Source of the DNA: Bacteroidia bacterium
GTDB lineage: Bacteria > Bacteroidota > Bacteroidia > J057
DNA: 64,000 nucleotides
Reading direction: 5' to 3'
NCBI GenBank assembly: GCA_033391075.1
Contig: JAWPMV010000001.1
Location: 5,952,001-6,016,000, forward strand
In this document: in pieces, positions 49,294 to 57,040 of the stretch
Layout: each line of letters opens with the position of its first letter
Position numbering within the stretch: the first letter of the stretch is position 1
The notes under the pieces: model-generated
Told to the model about the DNA's origin: nothing
Seen by the model: only the letters and a program-made list of their open reading frames with translations
The model's database searches: none
Position numbers and translations under genes: made by a program

Positions 49294-50532
49294 ATGAAGA
49301 GGTCAATCTATCTATTACTCGGGATGCTTTCGGGCATCAATATCCTGTTGGCTCAATCCCCAAAAAGCACGCTCATGAGCTTTCCTATAACTGCAAGCTG
49401 GGAAGATAAAAAAGGCAATCAAATACTTCAAATATCACTTCCTGAGTCTGTAGAATGGGGAAAATATTCGGAAGCCACTGTTTTGGGGATTTGGACAGAA
49501 GAAGCCCCTGAGCGTAATGTTGAACTGGGAAAAGCGAACTTAACACAAGAGGATATTCCAAGCTTGAATTTTCAATTACAAGCTTCTCTAAGCGTCAAGG
49601 AAGGAGATCTCCTTCAGGGCTGGGTTCGTATTCCCCAAATCAAGGAAAGAAGTATGCTATCCGATCTTGTTGCACAGCAGGTGTGGTTGATTGATGTGTA
49701 TGGTCAGGCTTTCTATGATATGGGAACTGTCCTCAAAAATGACAGCCCGGATTTAGAGGCTTTGCTTCTGGGAAAAATGATCGCTGATATTCGTTTTGTT
49801 GCTGAGGCGATGGGAAAGCAGGGAATGGAGGATACAAAAATTGAACAGGGAGCCTATATAGGGAAAGGGGTATTTGAAATCATGGAAAAAGCCAGCCTTG
49901 AGCAATTGAAGGAGTTTCTGGGATATATTCGCTTCAAGCCCTCTAAATACCGAGGACACAATTGGAAAGTATCAGAAGTATTTGCTACCTGGTTAACTGC
50001 GGGTGCTCCCACTGAATCAGACTTTTATCTACCCCAATACAATACTCCTCAGAAAGGTACCCCTGATTGCAAGGGAGAGGCTCTGAAAATTGACATGGAA
50101 AAGGGTCAGCTCAACGGGTTTTCTCCCTCAGCTAGCATGGATGCTATCAAAGAACGTTTCCCTTGTTTTAGTGGAGAGTCAGAGGAAGGCATGAATGGAA
50201 ATTGTGGGGGAGGCGTATTTTATCTGAAACATGGATTCTTTTTCTACAGTCATCGAGATTATCTGGAGGTCCGCTCAGATTTTAAAGGTAAAATGTCCCT
50301 GGATGTATTCGGCAAAAGTATGGATGAAGTAGAAGTCGTCCTGGGCAAACCCAAACTCATTCCGGTATACGAAGATGATGGAAATGACCTATTTCAATAT
50401 ACCCCGGACATTCACCATCTCTACAAACGTAAATATGGAACATTAAGAATTACCTATGATTCTTCCAGCAAGCGGGTAAGCGAGATCGGCATCCATTATA
50501 AAAAGCCGAAAGAAGTTGAAATATGTTGGTAA
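49294..50532 (+). CDS. Secreted protein of unknown function
   Basis: 412 aa with a signal peptide (YLLLGMLSGINILLAQ). The first ~120 residues are beta-rich (LMSFPITASWEDKKGNQILQ, ATVLGIWTEEAPERNVELG), the middle is helical (LEALLLGKMIADIRFVAEAMG, LEQLKEFLGYIRF), and the C-terminal part has strands with several cysteines (DCKGEALKI, FPCFSGES, GNCGGGVFYLKHGFFFYSH, ending EVEICW). The YLPQYNTPQKGTP stretch links them. I do not recognise a family. It lies 223 bp after the PASTA lipoprotein gene on the same strand and could belong to the same unit, but the gap is large enough for its own promoter. The coding call rests on length, signal peptide and codon use. Confidence 0.75.
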   Translation: MKRSIYLLLGMLSGINILLAQSPKSTLMSFPITASWEDKKGNQILQISLPESVEWGKYSEATVLGIWTEEAPERNVELGKANLTQEDIPSLNFQLQASLSVKEGDLLQGWVRIPQIKERSMLSDLVAQQVWLIDVYGQAFYDMGTVLKNDSPDLEALLLGKMIADIRFVAEAMGKQGMEDTKIEQGAYIGKGVFEIMEKASLEQLKEFLGYIRFKPSKYRGHNWKVSEVFATWLTAGAPTESDFYLPQYNTPQKGTPDCKGEALKIDMEKGQLNGFSPSASMDAIKERFPCFSGESEEGMNGNCGGGVFYLKHGFFFYSHRDYLEVRSDFKGKMSLDVFGKSMDEVEVVLGKPKLIPVYEDDGNDLFQYTPDIHHLYKRKYGTLRITYDSSSKRVSEIGIHYKKPKEVEICW

Positions 50533-50636
50533 GGGAGATTATGGTCATCTGAAACCTGAACATCCGTCCAAAGCTCGCATTTTGAACAAAAAAAAGATAT
50601 CAATAGCTTGTCTTTACTCAAAAAAAATGCGAAACA

Positions 50637-51893
50637 ATGAAAAACTTAGCCTTACTCTTTTGTGTTATACTAAGCCTAAATGCATGTAATAGGCAGACTG
50701 GGACTACCAATGAGCAGCAAAGCCTGATAATTGACCAACTAGCAAAAGAACGGATCAATACAGCCCTGCAATCTATGATTGCAGATACCATGGTAGTGGG
50801 TGTATCTGCCTTGATCTTCGAAAAGGGAGAGGAAGTCTATTTCAATGCCTTTGGATATGCGGATAGAGAAGCCGGTGTGCCAATGGCAAGGAATACAATT
50901 GCTACGATATATTCCATGACAAAACCCATTTCAGGTGCTACATTGATGACACTTTATGAAAATGGCGCTTTTACATTGGACGAACCGCTTGCCAAGTATG
51001 CGCCGGAATTTGCAGACATGCAGGTAGTAAGCCGTTTGGATGAATCGGGAGAAATGGTTCTGGAACCAGCAAATCGGGCAATCACCATCGCTGATATTAC
51101 CCGCCACACCGCAGGCTTTTCACGACGCTCAGATCTGGGGCTAGACAAGATTAGTACAGAGGCTGACCTCCTCAATTTGGAAAACTCCCTCTCGGATATG
51201 GCTACTAAACTTAGCGAAATTCCCCTCGGTTATCATCCGGGTGAAAGATGGGAATACGGTATTTCGGTAGATGTACAAGCTTATCTGACAGAAAAACTCT
51301 CTGGTAAAGCCTTTGATGAATATATGAAGGAAGTTGTGTTAGATCCTTTAGGAATGGATGAAACCGGCTATTTCGTAGCCGAGGATAAACGGGATCGGGT
51401 GGCAGCTATCTATTTCAAATCAGACAGTGGTCTTAGCCGAATTCCCGATGAGCGGGTCCACACCATCAATTATTCAGATTGGTCGATGAAACCCGGAGGA
51501 TGGGGCTTAAAGGCTAGCATTGACGATTATATGAAATTTGCCCAAATGCTCCTTTACGAAGGCCGTTACAATGGGGATACTATTCTCAAAGCGGAAACTG
51601 TGAAACGAATGGCTACCAACCATCTTCCGGCAGTTAAGGACAGTAGTTGGCTTCCGAGTAAAGGACGTGTAGGCTTTGGGATTGATTTTGCTGTTCGCAC
51701 GGAATCTCCGCAGAGCAGTGAGGAGATGAACGGAGTACCGGGAGAATTTTTCTGGGATGGGGCCGCCAGCACCTTATTCTGGGTGGATCCACAAAATGAG
51801 CTGACAGCTGTTTTATTTGTCCAGATTATGCCATTCCAGGGAGAGGTTCATAAGGCCTTTAAAAATGCGGTTTACGGACCGTATGAACCTTGA
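50637..51893 (+). CDS. Serine hydrolase, class C beta-lactamase/esterase family, lipoprotein
   Basis: 418-aa penicillin-binding-protein-like hydrolase. The signal peptide ends in a lipobox (SLNAC). The catalytic SxxK is SMTK (S93, K96), preceded by IYSMTKPISGATLMTLYE, and the YxN-equivalent Tyr is in WEYGISVDVQAYL. The C-terminal GKGRVGFGIDFAV-type block (KGRVGFGIDFAVR) and EFFWDGAASTLFWVDP correspond to the third motif region of EstB-like esterases, where H/KTG is replaced. Members act as esterases or D-aminopeptidases more often than as beta-lactamases. It is probably a single-gene unit closed by a strong hairpin at 51955-51986. Confidence 0.9.
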   Translation: MKNLALLFCVILSLNACNRQTGTTNEQQSLIIDQLAKERINTALQSMIADTMVVGVSALIFEKGEEVYFNAFGYADREAGVPMARNTIATIYSMTKPISGATLMTLYENGAFTLDEPLAKYAPEFADMQVVSRLDESGEMVLEPANRAITIADITRHTAGFSRRSDLGLDKISTEADLLNLENSLSDMATKLSEIPLGYHPGERWEYGISVDVQAYLTEKLSGKAFDEYMKEVVLDPLGMDETGYFVAEDKRDRVAAIYFKSDSGLSRIPDERVHTINYSDWSMKPGGWGLKASIDDYMKFAQMLLYEGRYNGDTILKAETVKRMATNHLPAVKDSSWLPSKGRVGFGIDFAVRTESPQSSEEMNGVPGEFFWDGAASTLFWVDPQNELTAVLFVQIMPFQGEVHKAFKNAVYGPYEP

Positions 51894-51954
51894 CTTAATG
51901 GGCTACAAAGTACTAGAGAGTAAAAATCAGCTCCTTGGGTTTAGATACAAAAAC

Positions 51955-51986
51955 ATAAATCCCCAAGTTGAAACTTGGGGATTTAT
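51955..51986. terminator. Strong hairpin terminator after the serine hydrolase gene
   Basis: ATAAATCCCCAAGTT and AACTTGGGGATTTAT form a perfect 15-bp stem around a 2-nt centre. It lies between two convergent genes and can serve both. Confidence 0.85.
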
Positions 51987-52064
51987 TATTCTATTTCCGT
52001 CGGCACAAAATAAATTGACTTCTAAAAATTCAAGGGAAGCTTTATTCGAATTATCCCATTTATT

Positions 52065-52871
52065 CTAGTTTCTCCTACTCCGCCTATAATCTTTTGGCTG
52101 AGGCTGATTCGGAAATTTGCGGGTTTCATGAACCGGCTCTGGCACAATTTCATAATATCTCTTTCTCGGGATATCCAAATAGAAGGTGCCATTCATTTCA
52201 TAATAGTCAAGCCCATCTATTTGCAGGTGGCGAGCCCCACGAGGTACATATTTTACACGCATACCTATAGGTGGCGGGATAATTACATATCCTTTTTTCT
52301 GAGGTTTGTAAAATACGCCTTCGTACATATAAAAAGGCTTGCCTCCCATTTTGAATTTTTCTGCATTTTTGGGAATGCGACGAATGAATTGTCCTTCGGC
52401 AGAATATTCTTTAAACAGCGTTTCATTGGGGCTTTCCTCATAATAATCATAGCGGGGACGGGTATCATAGTAAGTCCGGTCCTCACGATCATTTCTGTCA
52501 TTGTAGGAATCTCTTCTATTGTCGTAATCGTCTCGTCTGTCCTGATATGATTCTCTTCTGTCCTCATAAGCATCTCGCCGATCGCGGTAAGAGTCTCGCC
52601 TTTCATCATAGGAATCCCGGCGATCGTAATAGTATTCTTCTCTGTCCTCATAGTAATCCCTTCTGCGGTCGTACTTTCCGCGATACTTCCAGGCTAAATA
52701 TTCAAACCTGGGTCCGGGTCGATAAAATTGGGGACTAGCACGATCTATCCGCTGAAGAATACCATCAAGAGGTACGTGCACGATAATTTGTGCAGATAAC
52801 TTTGGGCTGGAAGCAAAAAATAATCCACTAAGGATCAGAGATAGGGTTAACGTTTGGGCATACTTTTTCAT
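52065..52871 (-). CDS. Secreted protein with Tyr/Asp/Arg heptad repeats and DUF6515-like C-terminus
   Basis: 268 aa. A signal peptide (LTLSLILSGLFFASSPKLSAQ) is followed by a short hydrophobic-aromatic stretch, then about ten near-exact 7-residue repeats (e.g. YRDRRDA, YEDRRES, YQDRRDD, YDNRRDS) at residues ~68-135. The repeats are strongly charged and are probably a single alpha helix or a metal- or polyanion-binding surface. The C-terminal ~110 aa (KMGGKPFYMYEGVFYKP, GMRVKYVPRGARHLQIDGLDYYEMNGTFYLDI) repeat a 'G..Y....G.FY' motif, as in DUF6515-type proteins of Bacteroidota. The function is unknown; a cell-envelope role is likely. The repeat is also visible as a 21-bp DNA periodicity. Confidence 0.78.
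   Translation of the reverse strand: MKKYAQTLTLSLILSGLFFASSPKLSAQIIVHVPLDGILQRIDRASPQFYRPGPRFEYLAWKYRGKYDRRRDYYEDREEYYYDRRDSYDERRDSYRDRRDAYEDRRESYQDRRDDYDNRRDSYNDRNDREDRTYYDTRPRYDYYEESPNETLFKEYSAEGQFIRRIPKNAEKFKMGGKPFYMYEGVFYKPQKKGYVIIPPPIGMRVKYVPRGARHLQIDGLDYYEMNGTFYLDIPRKRYYEIVPEPVHETRKFPNQPQPKDYRRSRRN
52440..52670 (-). repeat. 21-bp tandem coding repeats (heptad Y-x-D-R-R-x-x)
   Basis: About ten diverged 21-bp units of the type TCTCGTCTGTCCTGATATGAT lie inside the 268-aa gene, each encoding one seven-residue repeat. They are diverged in synonymous positions, so the array is not very recent. Confidence 0.7.
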
Positions 52872-53120
52872 TTGTTTTCGGTTAACAAGTAATGAATATG
52901 AAATTTCTGTCCCGTGGTGGTGGTTCTTGCCCCTAAATACAAGGCTTTATGCTGAAGGTTGCATGAAGAAAGAAATTATATGGATTTTGCTCTTGATTGG
53001 CGGGGAAAAACCGTTTTTAATTTAAACGCTCTCTATAGTAAAGAAGGAAGTATTGAGGCTTTATATTGCAAAAATCCGTGGGAACTCCCAGCGCTTATTT
53101 CCAGGAATTATTATAAAAAC

Positions 53121-53153
53121 AGAAAATCCCCGAGCATACACTCGAGGATTTCT
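53121..53153 (-). terminator. Rho-independent terminator of tRNA-Glu
   Basis: On the minus strand, AGAAATCCTCGAG and CTCGGGGATTTTCT pair around a 6-nt loop, followed by GTTTTTATAATA. It begins 10 nt beyond the 3' end of the tRNA. Confidence 0.75.
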
Positions 53154-53162
53154 ATATTCTTG

Positions 53163-53234
53163 CATCCCGTAGGGGAGTCGAACCCCTGTTGCCAGAATGA
53201 AAATCTGGAGTCCTAACCACTAGACGAACGGGAC
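53163..53234 (-). tRNA. tRNA-Glu (anticodon TTC)
   Basis: The minus strand folds into a 72-nt cloverleaf. The anticodon stem is CCAGA/TCTGG around the loop TTTTCAT, so the anticodon is TTC (Glu). The T arm is AGGGG-TTCGACT-CCCCT, and the D arm GTCT-AGTGGTTA-GGAC matches bacterial tRNA-Glu. The acceptor stem GTCCCGT pairs with ACGGGAT (G-U at the top). The genome seems to encode only CA of the 3' CCA. Confidence 0.95.
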
Positions 53235-53583
53235 AAGAACTGCTTTATTCAAAAGCGTGTGCAAATCTAGTACTCTGCTTTGTTTCTGTCAAGTTTTTTC
53301 TAAAAAAATCTCACAATTTTCTGATTCTGGCGTGAAGAATAAATTCTCAATAATATTGACTGCTGCCAGACATTTAATTTAGACCTCCCTAGATTAATTT
53401 TAGAGATGTATACAGTTTGCCTGACACAATTGCCTAAGCAACTAAAGACCAATTATTTAGACAAGAAAAGGCTGCCAAAAATCTCCCCTCCAACATTTTG
53501 GTTTTGCCAATGTGACAGCGTATTTTAGCGGCGTTTTTGGCTCAGGCAACTGAGTATTTATTATTACCAAAAAACCTTTGAAG
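53235..53583 (+). other. Intergenic region upstream of gap
   Basis: 349 bp without a gene. It contains the start of tRNA-Glu transcription (minus) and a possible promoter for gap at 53497-53528 (plus). Confidence 0.5.
53497..53528 (+). promoter_or_regulatory. Possible Bacteroidota-type promoter of gap
   Basis: TTTG (53497-53500), 20 nt, then TATTTTAG (53521-53528) resembles TTTG-N19-TAnnTTTG with one extra spacer base. Start of transcription would fall ~50 nt before the ATG at 53584. Weak, by eye. Confidence 0.28.
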
Positions 53584-54576
53584 ATGTCATTAAAAGTAGG
53601 TATCAACGGATTTGGACGTATCGGAAGACTTGTTTTCCGCCGTCTGATCGACAATCCTAACGTAGAGATCGTAAAAATCAACGACCTTACAGATAACGCC
53701 ACCCTCGCAAACCTTTTGAAATTTGATTCCATTCATGGCAAATTTCCAGGTACTGTAGACGGGTCGGACGATGAGTCTATTACCGTAAACGGAACAAAAA
53801 TTCTCGCTAGTGCAGAAAGAAATCCTGAAAACCTCGCTTGGGGAGATTTAGGAGTTGATGTAGTAGTTGAGTCTACAGGTGTTTTCCGTAATATGGAAGG
53901 TGCTCAAAAACACATCACTGCTGGTGCTAAAAAAGTAGTTATCTCTGCTCCTGCTAAAGGAAAAGTTGATGCGACTGTAGTATTGGGAGTAAATGATGAA
54001 GTACTTAAGCCCGGAATGCAAGTTGTTTCCAATGCTTCTTGTACTACCAACTGTCTGGCTCCTATGGCTAAGGTTCTGCATGAGAAATTCGGAATCAAAT
54101 CAGGATACATCACAACTATTCATGGATATACTGCTGACCAGCGTATCCAGGATGCTCCACACAGCGACCTTCGTCGTGCGCGTGCTGCTGCGATCAACAT
54201 CGTGCCGACTTCTACCGGTGCAGCTGTTGCAGTAGGATTGGTTCTTCCTGAATTGGATGGAGTATTGGATGGAATCGCAGCTCGTGTTCCTGTACCCGAT
54301 GGTTCTTTGACTGACCTTGTGGTTATGCTGGACAAAGAAGCTTCTGCTGCAGATATCAATGCTGCTATGAAAGAAGCTGCTGATGGTCCAATGAAAGGAA
54401 TCCTTGAGTATTCTGATGATCCTTTGGTATCCAGTGATATCATCGGTAACCCACACTCTTGCATCTTTGACTCTGGTATGACCCGCGTAAACGGGAACAT
54501 GGTTAAAGTTGTAGGTTGGTATGACAATGAAATGGGATACTCCAGCCGTGTTGCTGATCTGATCGAAAGATTTTAA
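53584..54576 (+). CDS. gap: Glyceraldehyde-3-phosphate dehydrogenase (type I)
   Basis: 330 aa from the ATG at 53584; an in-frame TTG at 53578 adds two residues. The NAD-binding start is [16 protein letters not shown], the catalytic block is [12 protein letters not shown] with C153, and there follow [48 protein letters not shown] and [15 protein letters not shown]. All are diagnostic of phosphorylating GAPDH of glycolysis/gluconeogenesis. The codon use looks biased towards preferred codons (CGT, GGT, GCT), as expected for a highly expressed gene. It is a single-gene unit ending in a strong terminator. Confidence 0.97.
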   Translation: MSLKVGINGFGRIGRLVFRRLIDNPNVEIVKINDLTDNATLANLLKFDSIHGKFPGTVDGSDDESITVNGTKILASAERNPENLAWGDLGVDVVVESTGVFRNMEGAQKHITAGAKKVVISAPAKGKVDATVVLGVNDEVLKPGMQVVSNASCTTNCLAPMAKVLHEKFGIKSGYITTIHGYTADQRIQDAPHSDLRRARAAAINIVPTSTGAAVAVGLVLPELDGVLDGIAARVPVPDGSLTDLVVMLDKEASAADINAAMKEAADGPMKGILEYSDDPLVSSDIIGNPHSCIFDSGMTRVNGNMVKVVGWYDNEMGYSSRVADLIERF

Positions 54577-54594
54577 TTCCCTTTTACATAAAAG

Positions 54595-54630
54595 AAAAAG
54601 GCAGGACTTAGTCCTGCCTTTTTTATTTTT
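54595..54630. terminator. Strong bidirectional terminator after gap
   Basis: AAAAAGGCAGGAC-TTA-GTCCTGCCTTTTTT: an 8-bp G/C-rich stem with A and T runs on either side, followed by TTTTTATTTTT. It is shared by gap and the convergent esterase gene. Confidence 0.92.
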
Positions 54631-55366
54631 ATCTAGCTAATTTCCTTTCTACCTCTTCCCGAATCAATTGAACCCACCTTGTATACATCTTTCCGGAAGG
54701 ATGTAAACCATCGCTTGCTACCAGACTTCCATCATCTTTTGCCTCACGAGAAATAGGCGTTATATCAAAAAAGCGGATTCCTTTTTTCTCAGCTTCTGTC
54801 TGAGCAAATGCATTGTATTCATCCAAGTCTCTGGCAATTTTTTCCGGATCGCCTGATGCACCAAAAGGCGTAACTCCGTAATCGGGAATAGATAAAACAA
54901 TCACCCGATTTGTATCTCCTCCCGCAAGATTGAGTGCCTGACTGAGGAGAACAGGAAACTCTTGTTCATACTGCACAAAGTCATAATTCCGGTATTGATT
55001 ATTTACTCCAATTAATAAGGAAACAAGGTCATAAGTAGGATTCAGGTTACTATTATTCCCTATTGCCTGCAAAAGATCATCTGTCGTCCAACCCGTACGT
55101 GCAATGATTCTTGGAGATTCCACTTCCAATCCCTGTGCAATGAGGCTATCTTTCAGTTGCACTGGCCATCTCAAATTTATTCCTACAGATTCTCCTATAG
55201 TATAAGAATCCCCCAAAGCAAGGAAAGTCAAACCTTCTACCATTAGCGTATCTACAGGCTCAGGTTCTGGGCCAGGGCCGGGCATAGGTTCATTGGGCAT
55301 ACAGGCAAGAAGAAAAAGTCCCAGAAAAAAGAGGGACAAAAGGAAGTGAATACTTTTAAGTCTCAT
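54629..55366 (-). CDS. SGNH/GDSL hydrolase, lipoprotein
   Basis: 245-aa lipid-anchored esterase. The signal peptide ends in lipobox LLAC (C22), followed by a proline-rich linker (MPGPGPEPEPVD). The SGNH blocks are block I ALGDSYTIGE (S54), block II RTGWTTDDLL with Gly, block III LLIGVNNQYRNYD with Asn, and block V ASDGLHPSGKMY with the Asp/His. All catalytic residues are present. It probably deacylates or deacetylates a polysaccharide or lipid on the cell surface (inferred). It is convergent with gap and shares its terminator. Confidence 0.92.
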   Translation of the reverse strand: MRLKSIHFLLSLFFLGLFLLACMPNEPMPGPGPEPEPVDTLMVEGLTFLALGDSYTIGESVGINLRWPVQLKDSLIAQGLEVESPRIIARTGWTTDDLLQAIGNNSNLNPTYDLVSLLIGVNNQYRNYDFVQYEQEFPVLLSQALNLAGGDTNRVIVLSIPDYGVTPFGASGDPEKIARDLDEYNAFAQTEAEKKGIRFFDITPISREAKDDGSLVASDGLHPSGKMYTRWVQLIREEVERKLAR

Positions 55367-55578
55367 AAAACAAATACGTAAAATCCCGGAATATCGGATG
55401 ATGTTCTAGCTTTCAACTCCTATCCGCTTATTTAAGTTTAGGATGATTCGGATAAAAACTCTAAAAAACTGTCACGCTCGAACATTGCTCTGTGTCATGC
55501 GTATAAGAAGGCATACCCTTCGCATATCTAGATGAACATTGGAACAGGCTCATCCCTGTCTCCTTTTAGCTATTTATC

Positions 55579-56406
55579 ATGACATCAACTGCATATTCTG
55601 ATTATCAGAAGCTCTTATTTCCCATTGCGAAAAATATGCTCGGGAATGATTCCGATGCGGAGGACCTCGTTCAGGAAACCCTTTTCAAATGGCTAACAAT
55701 GGCCAAAAAGGATATTGAAAATATCAGGGGTTATCTTGTAAAAACCCTCGTAAATAAATGCCTTAACTTTATCCGAGACCGCAAACGCGAATCTGGAAAA
55801 GAAGTAGAAGTAGCTCCCGAGTTGCTTAAAAATCATCTTCCCGCATGGATCGAACATGCCCATGGACTCTCTTTGGGAATGTTGGCCTTATTGGAAAAAC
55901 TCTCCGCGACAGAGCGTGCTGTTTTTCTCCTGAAAGAAGTATTTGGCTATTCTCATCGTGAGATTGCTGAACTTTTGGGCATTTCAGAAGAAAACTCTCG
56001 CCAAATACTGGCTCGTGCAAAGAGACATCTGAAAAACGATCGCCAAAGGTTTACCGCCGACCCGGATCATCACCTTGAATTGTACCAAAGTTTTGTGCAG
56101 GTTATAAAAGGAGGAGATTTAGGGCAATTATTAGAAATCCTGAGAGAAGATATTGATCTGGATATCATGCGTCCGGCTGCAAGTCTTACGGGTAAACAAG
56201 TGGTCGCAGAATACCTCATCCAGCATCTTCCTGTCTACGGACAGTTCCATCTTTATATGTACAAAGGACTCCCATTATTGACCCTTTATCTGCTGGGTAA
56301 ACCCTTTTTACAGTTAAAATTGTGGGGAAATGGGGAAAAACTCCAACGTATAGAGATCAATCCCTTAAAAAAGAGGGAAATTATTGCACCAAAAATGAGC
56401 GTATAA
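55579..56406 (+). CDS. ECF41-like RNA polymerase sigma factor with C-terminal SnoaL-like extension
   Basis: 275 aa. Sigma region 2 is at ~residues 10-75 (LFPIAKNMLGNDSDAEDLVQETLFKW, NKCLNFIRDRKRES) and region 4 at ~105-155 (LSATERAVFLLKEVFGYSHREIAELLGISEENSRQILARAKR). A ~110-aa C-terminal domain follows (YQSFVQVIKGGDLGQLLEIL, DIDLDIM, GKQVVAEYLIQ). This matches the ECF41 (SigJ-type) plan, in which a SnoaL/NTF2-like domain replaces a separate anti-sigma factor and modulates activity. ECF41 genes often lie near an oxidoreductase-type target gene; here the next gene downstream (80 bp) is an SprB/heme-type lipoprotein, so it may be the target. Confidence 0.9.
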   Translation: MTSTAYSDYQKLLFPIAKNMLGNDSDAEDLVQETLFKWLTMAKKDIENIRGYLVKTLVNKCLNFIRDRKRESGKEVEVAPELLKNHLPAWIEHAHGLSLGMLALLEKLSATERAVFLLKEVFGYSHREIAELLGISEENSRQILARAKRHLKNDRQRFTADPDHHLELYQSFVQVIKGGDLGQLLEILREDIDLDIMRPAASLTGKQVVAEYLIQHLPVYGQFHLYMYKGLPLLTLYLLGKPFLQLKLWGNGEKLQRIEINPLKKREIIAPKMSV

Positions 56407-56486
56407 ATTTCAAGGGTGGGTGTCACCTTTTGGTAAGTTGTATATCTTTATGAAAAGACATTTACCAAACACATAACCCACTCGAA

Positions 56487-57038
56487 ATGAATGTGCGAAT
56501 ACTCTTTATGCTCATAGCAGCAATTTCCCTTGCCGCTTGTGAAGGTGAAAACCCGGGTCCCGGTTGCGATGGATCTCTCAATGTAGAAGTAGCATCTATC
56601 GTAGATGCCAGCTGCGGAGATAATTCAGGTTCAATCAACCTCTCAGCAAGTGGTGGTGATGGGACATATAGCTTCAGCCTGGATGGAGGTGCTGCTCAAG
56701 GCTCGACTACTTTTGCTGATATTTCTCAAGGAAAGTATACCCTCACCGTAACAGATGGAGAAGGATGTACGGCCAATGTTGAAGCAGAAGTCAAGACCGG
56801 ATTGGAACTGGCAGATATCCGTCCGATTATCACAACCAGTTGTGCGATTCAAAATTGCCATAATGGAGACAGAGCAAATCTGCCCAATTTCTCTATCGAT
56901 GGTAATATCGTTTCAAATGCTTCGGCCATCAAAACGCGTACGGGAAATGAAACCATGCCTCCAGCTGGTCAAGCTGATTTGACTACTGAACAAATTCAGC
57001 AAATTGCTTGCTGGGTAGATGATGGAGCGCCGGAATAA
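56487..57038 (+). CDS. Lipoprotein with SprB-like repeat and C-terminal mono-heme c-type-like domain
   Basis: 183 aa. The signal peptide ends in lipobox LAAC. Residues ~30-105 are an SprB-type repeat (IVDASCGDNSGSINLSASGG, YSFSLDGG, KYTLTVTDGEGCTANVE) as found in gliding-motility adhesins. Residues ~107-183 contain SCAIQNCHNG, a CX4CH heme-attachment-like site, then NETMPPAGQADLTTEQIQQI and IACWVDDGAPE. The distal Met in MPP and the C-terminal 'W.DDGA' are typical of short cytochrome-like domains of the planctomycete type. It is probably a surface electron carrier or a sensor; the heme binding is inferred. The stop lies 2 bp from that of the convergent CHAT gene. Confidence 0.82.
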   Translation: MNVRILFMLIAAISLAACEGENPGPGCDGSLNVEVASIVDASCGDNSGSINLSASGGDGTYSFSLDGGAAQGSTTFADISQGKYTLTVTDGEGCTANVEAEVKTGLELADIRPIITTSCAIQNCHNGDRANLPNFSIDGNIVSNASAIKTRTGNETMPPAGQADLTTEQIQQIACWVDDGAPE

Positions 57039-57040
57039 TC

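Noticed and set aside
52959..53216. An 85-codon plus-strand frame
   Set aside because: It runs through the tRNA-Glu terminator and into the tRNA gene on the opposite strand; not credible as a protein gene.
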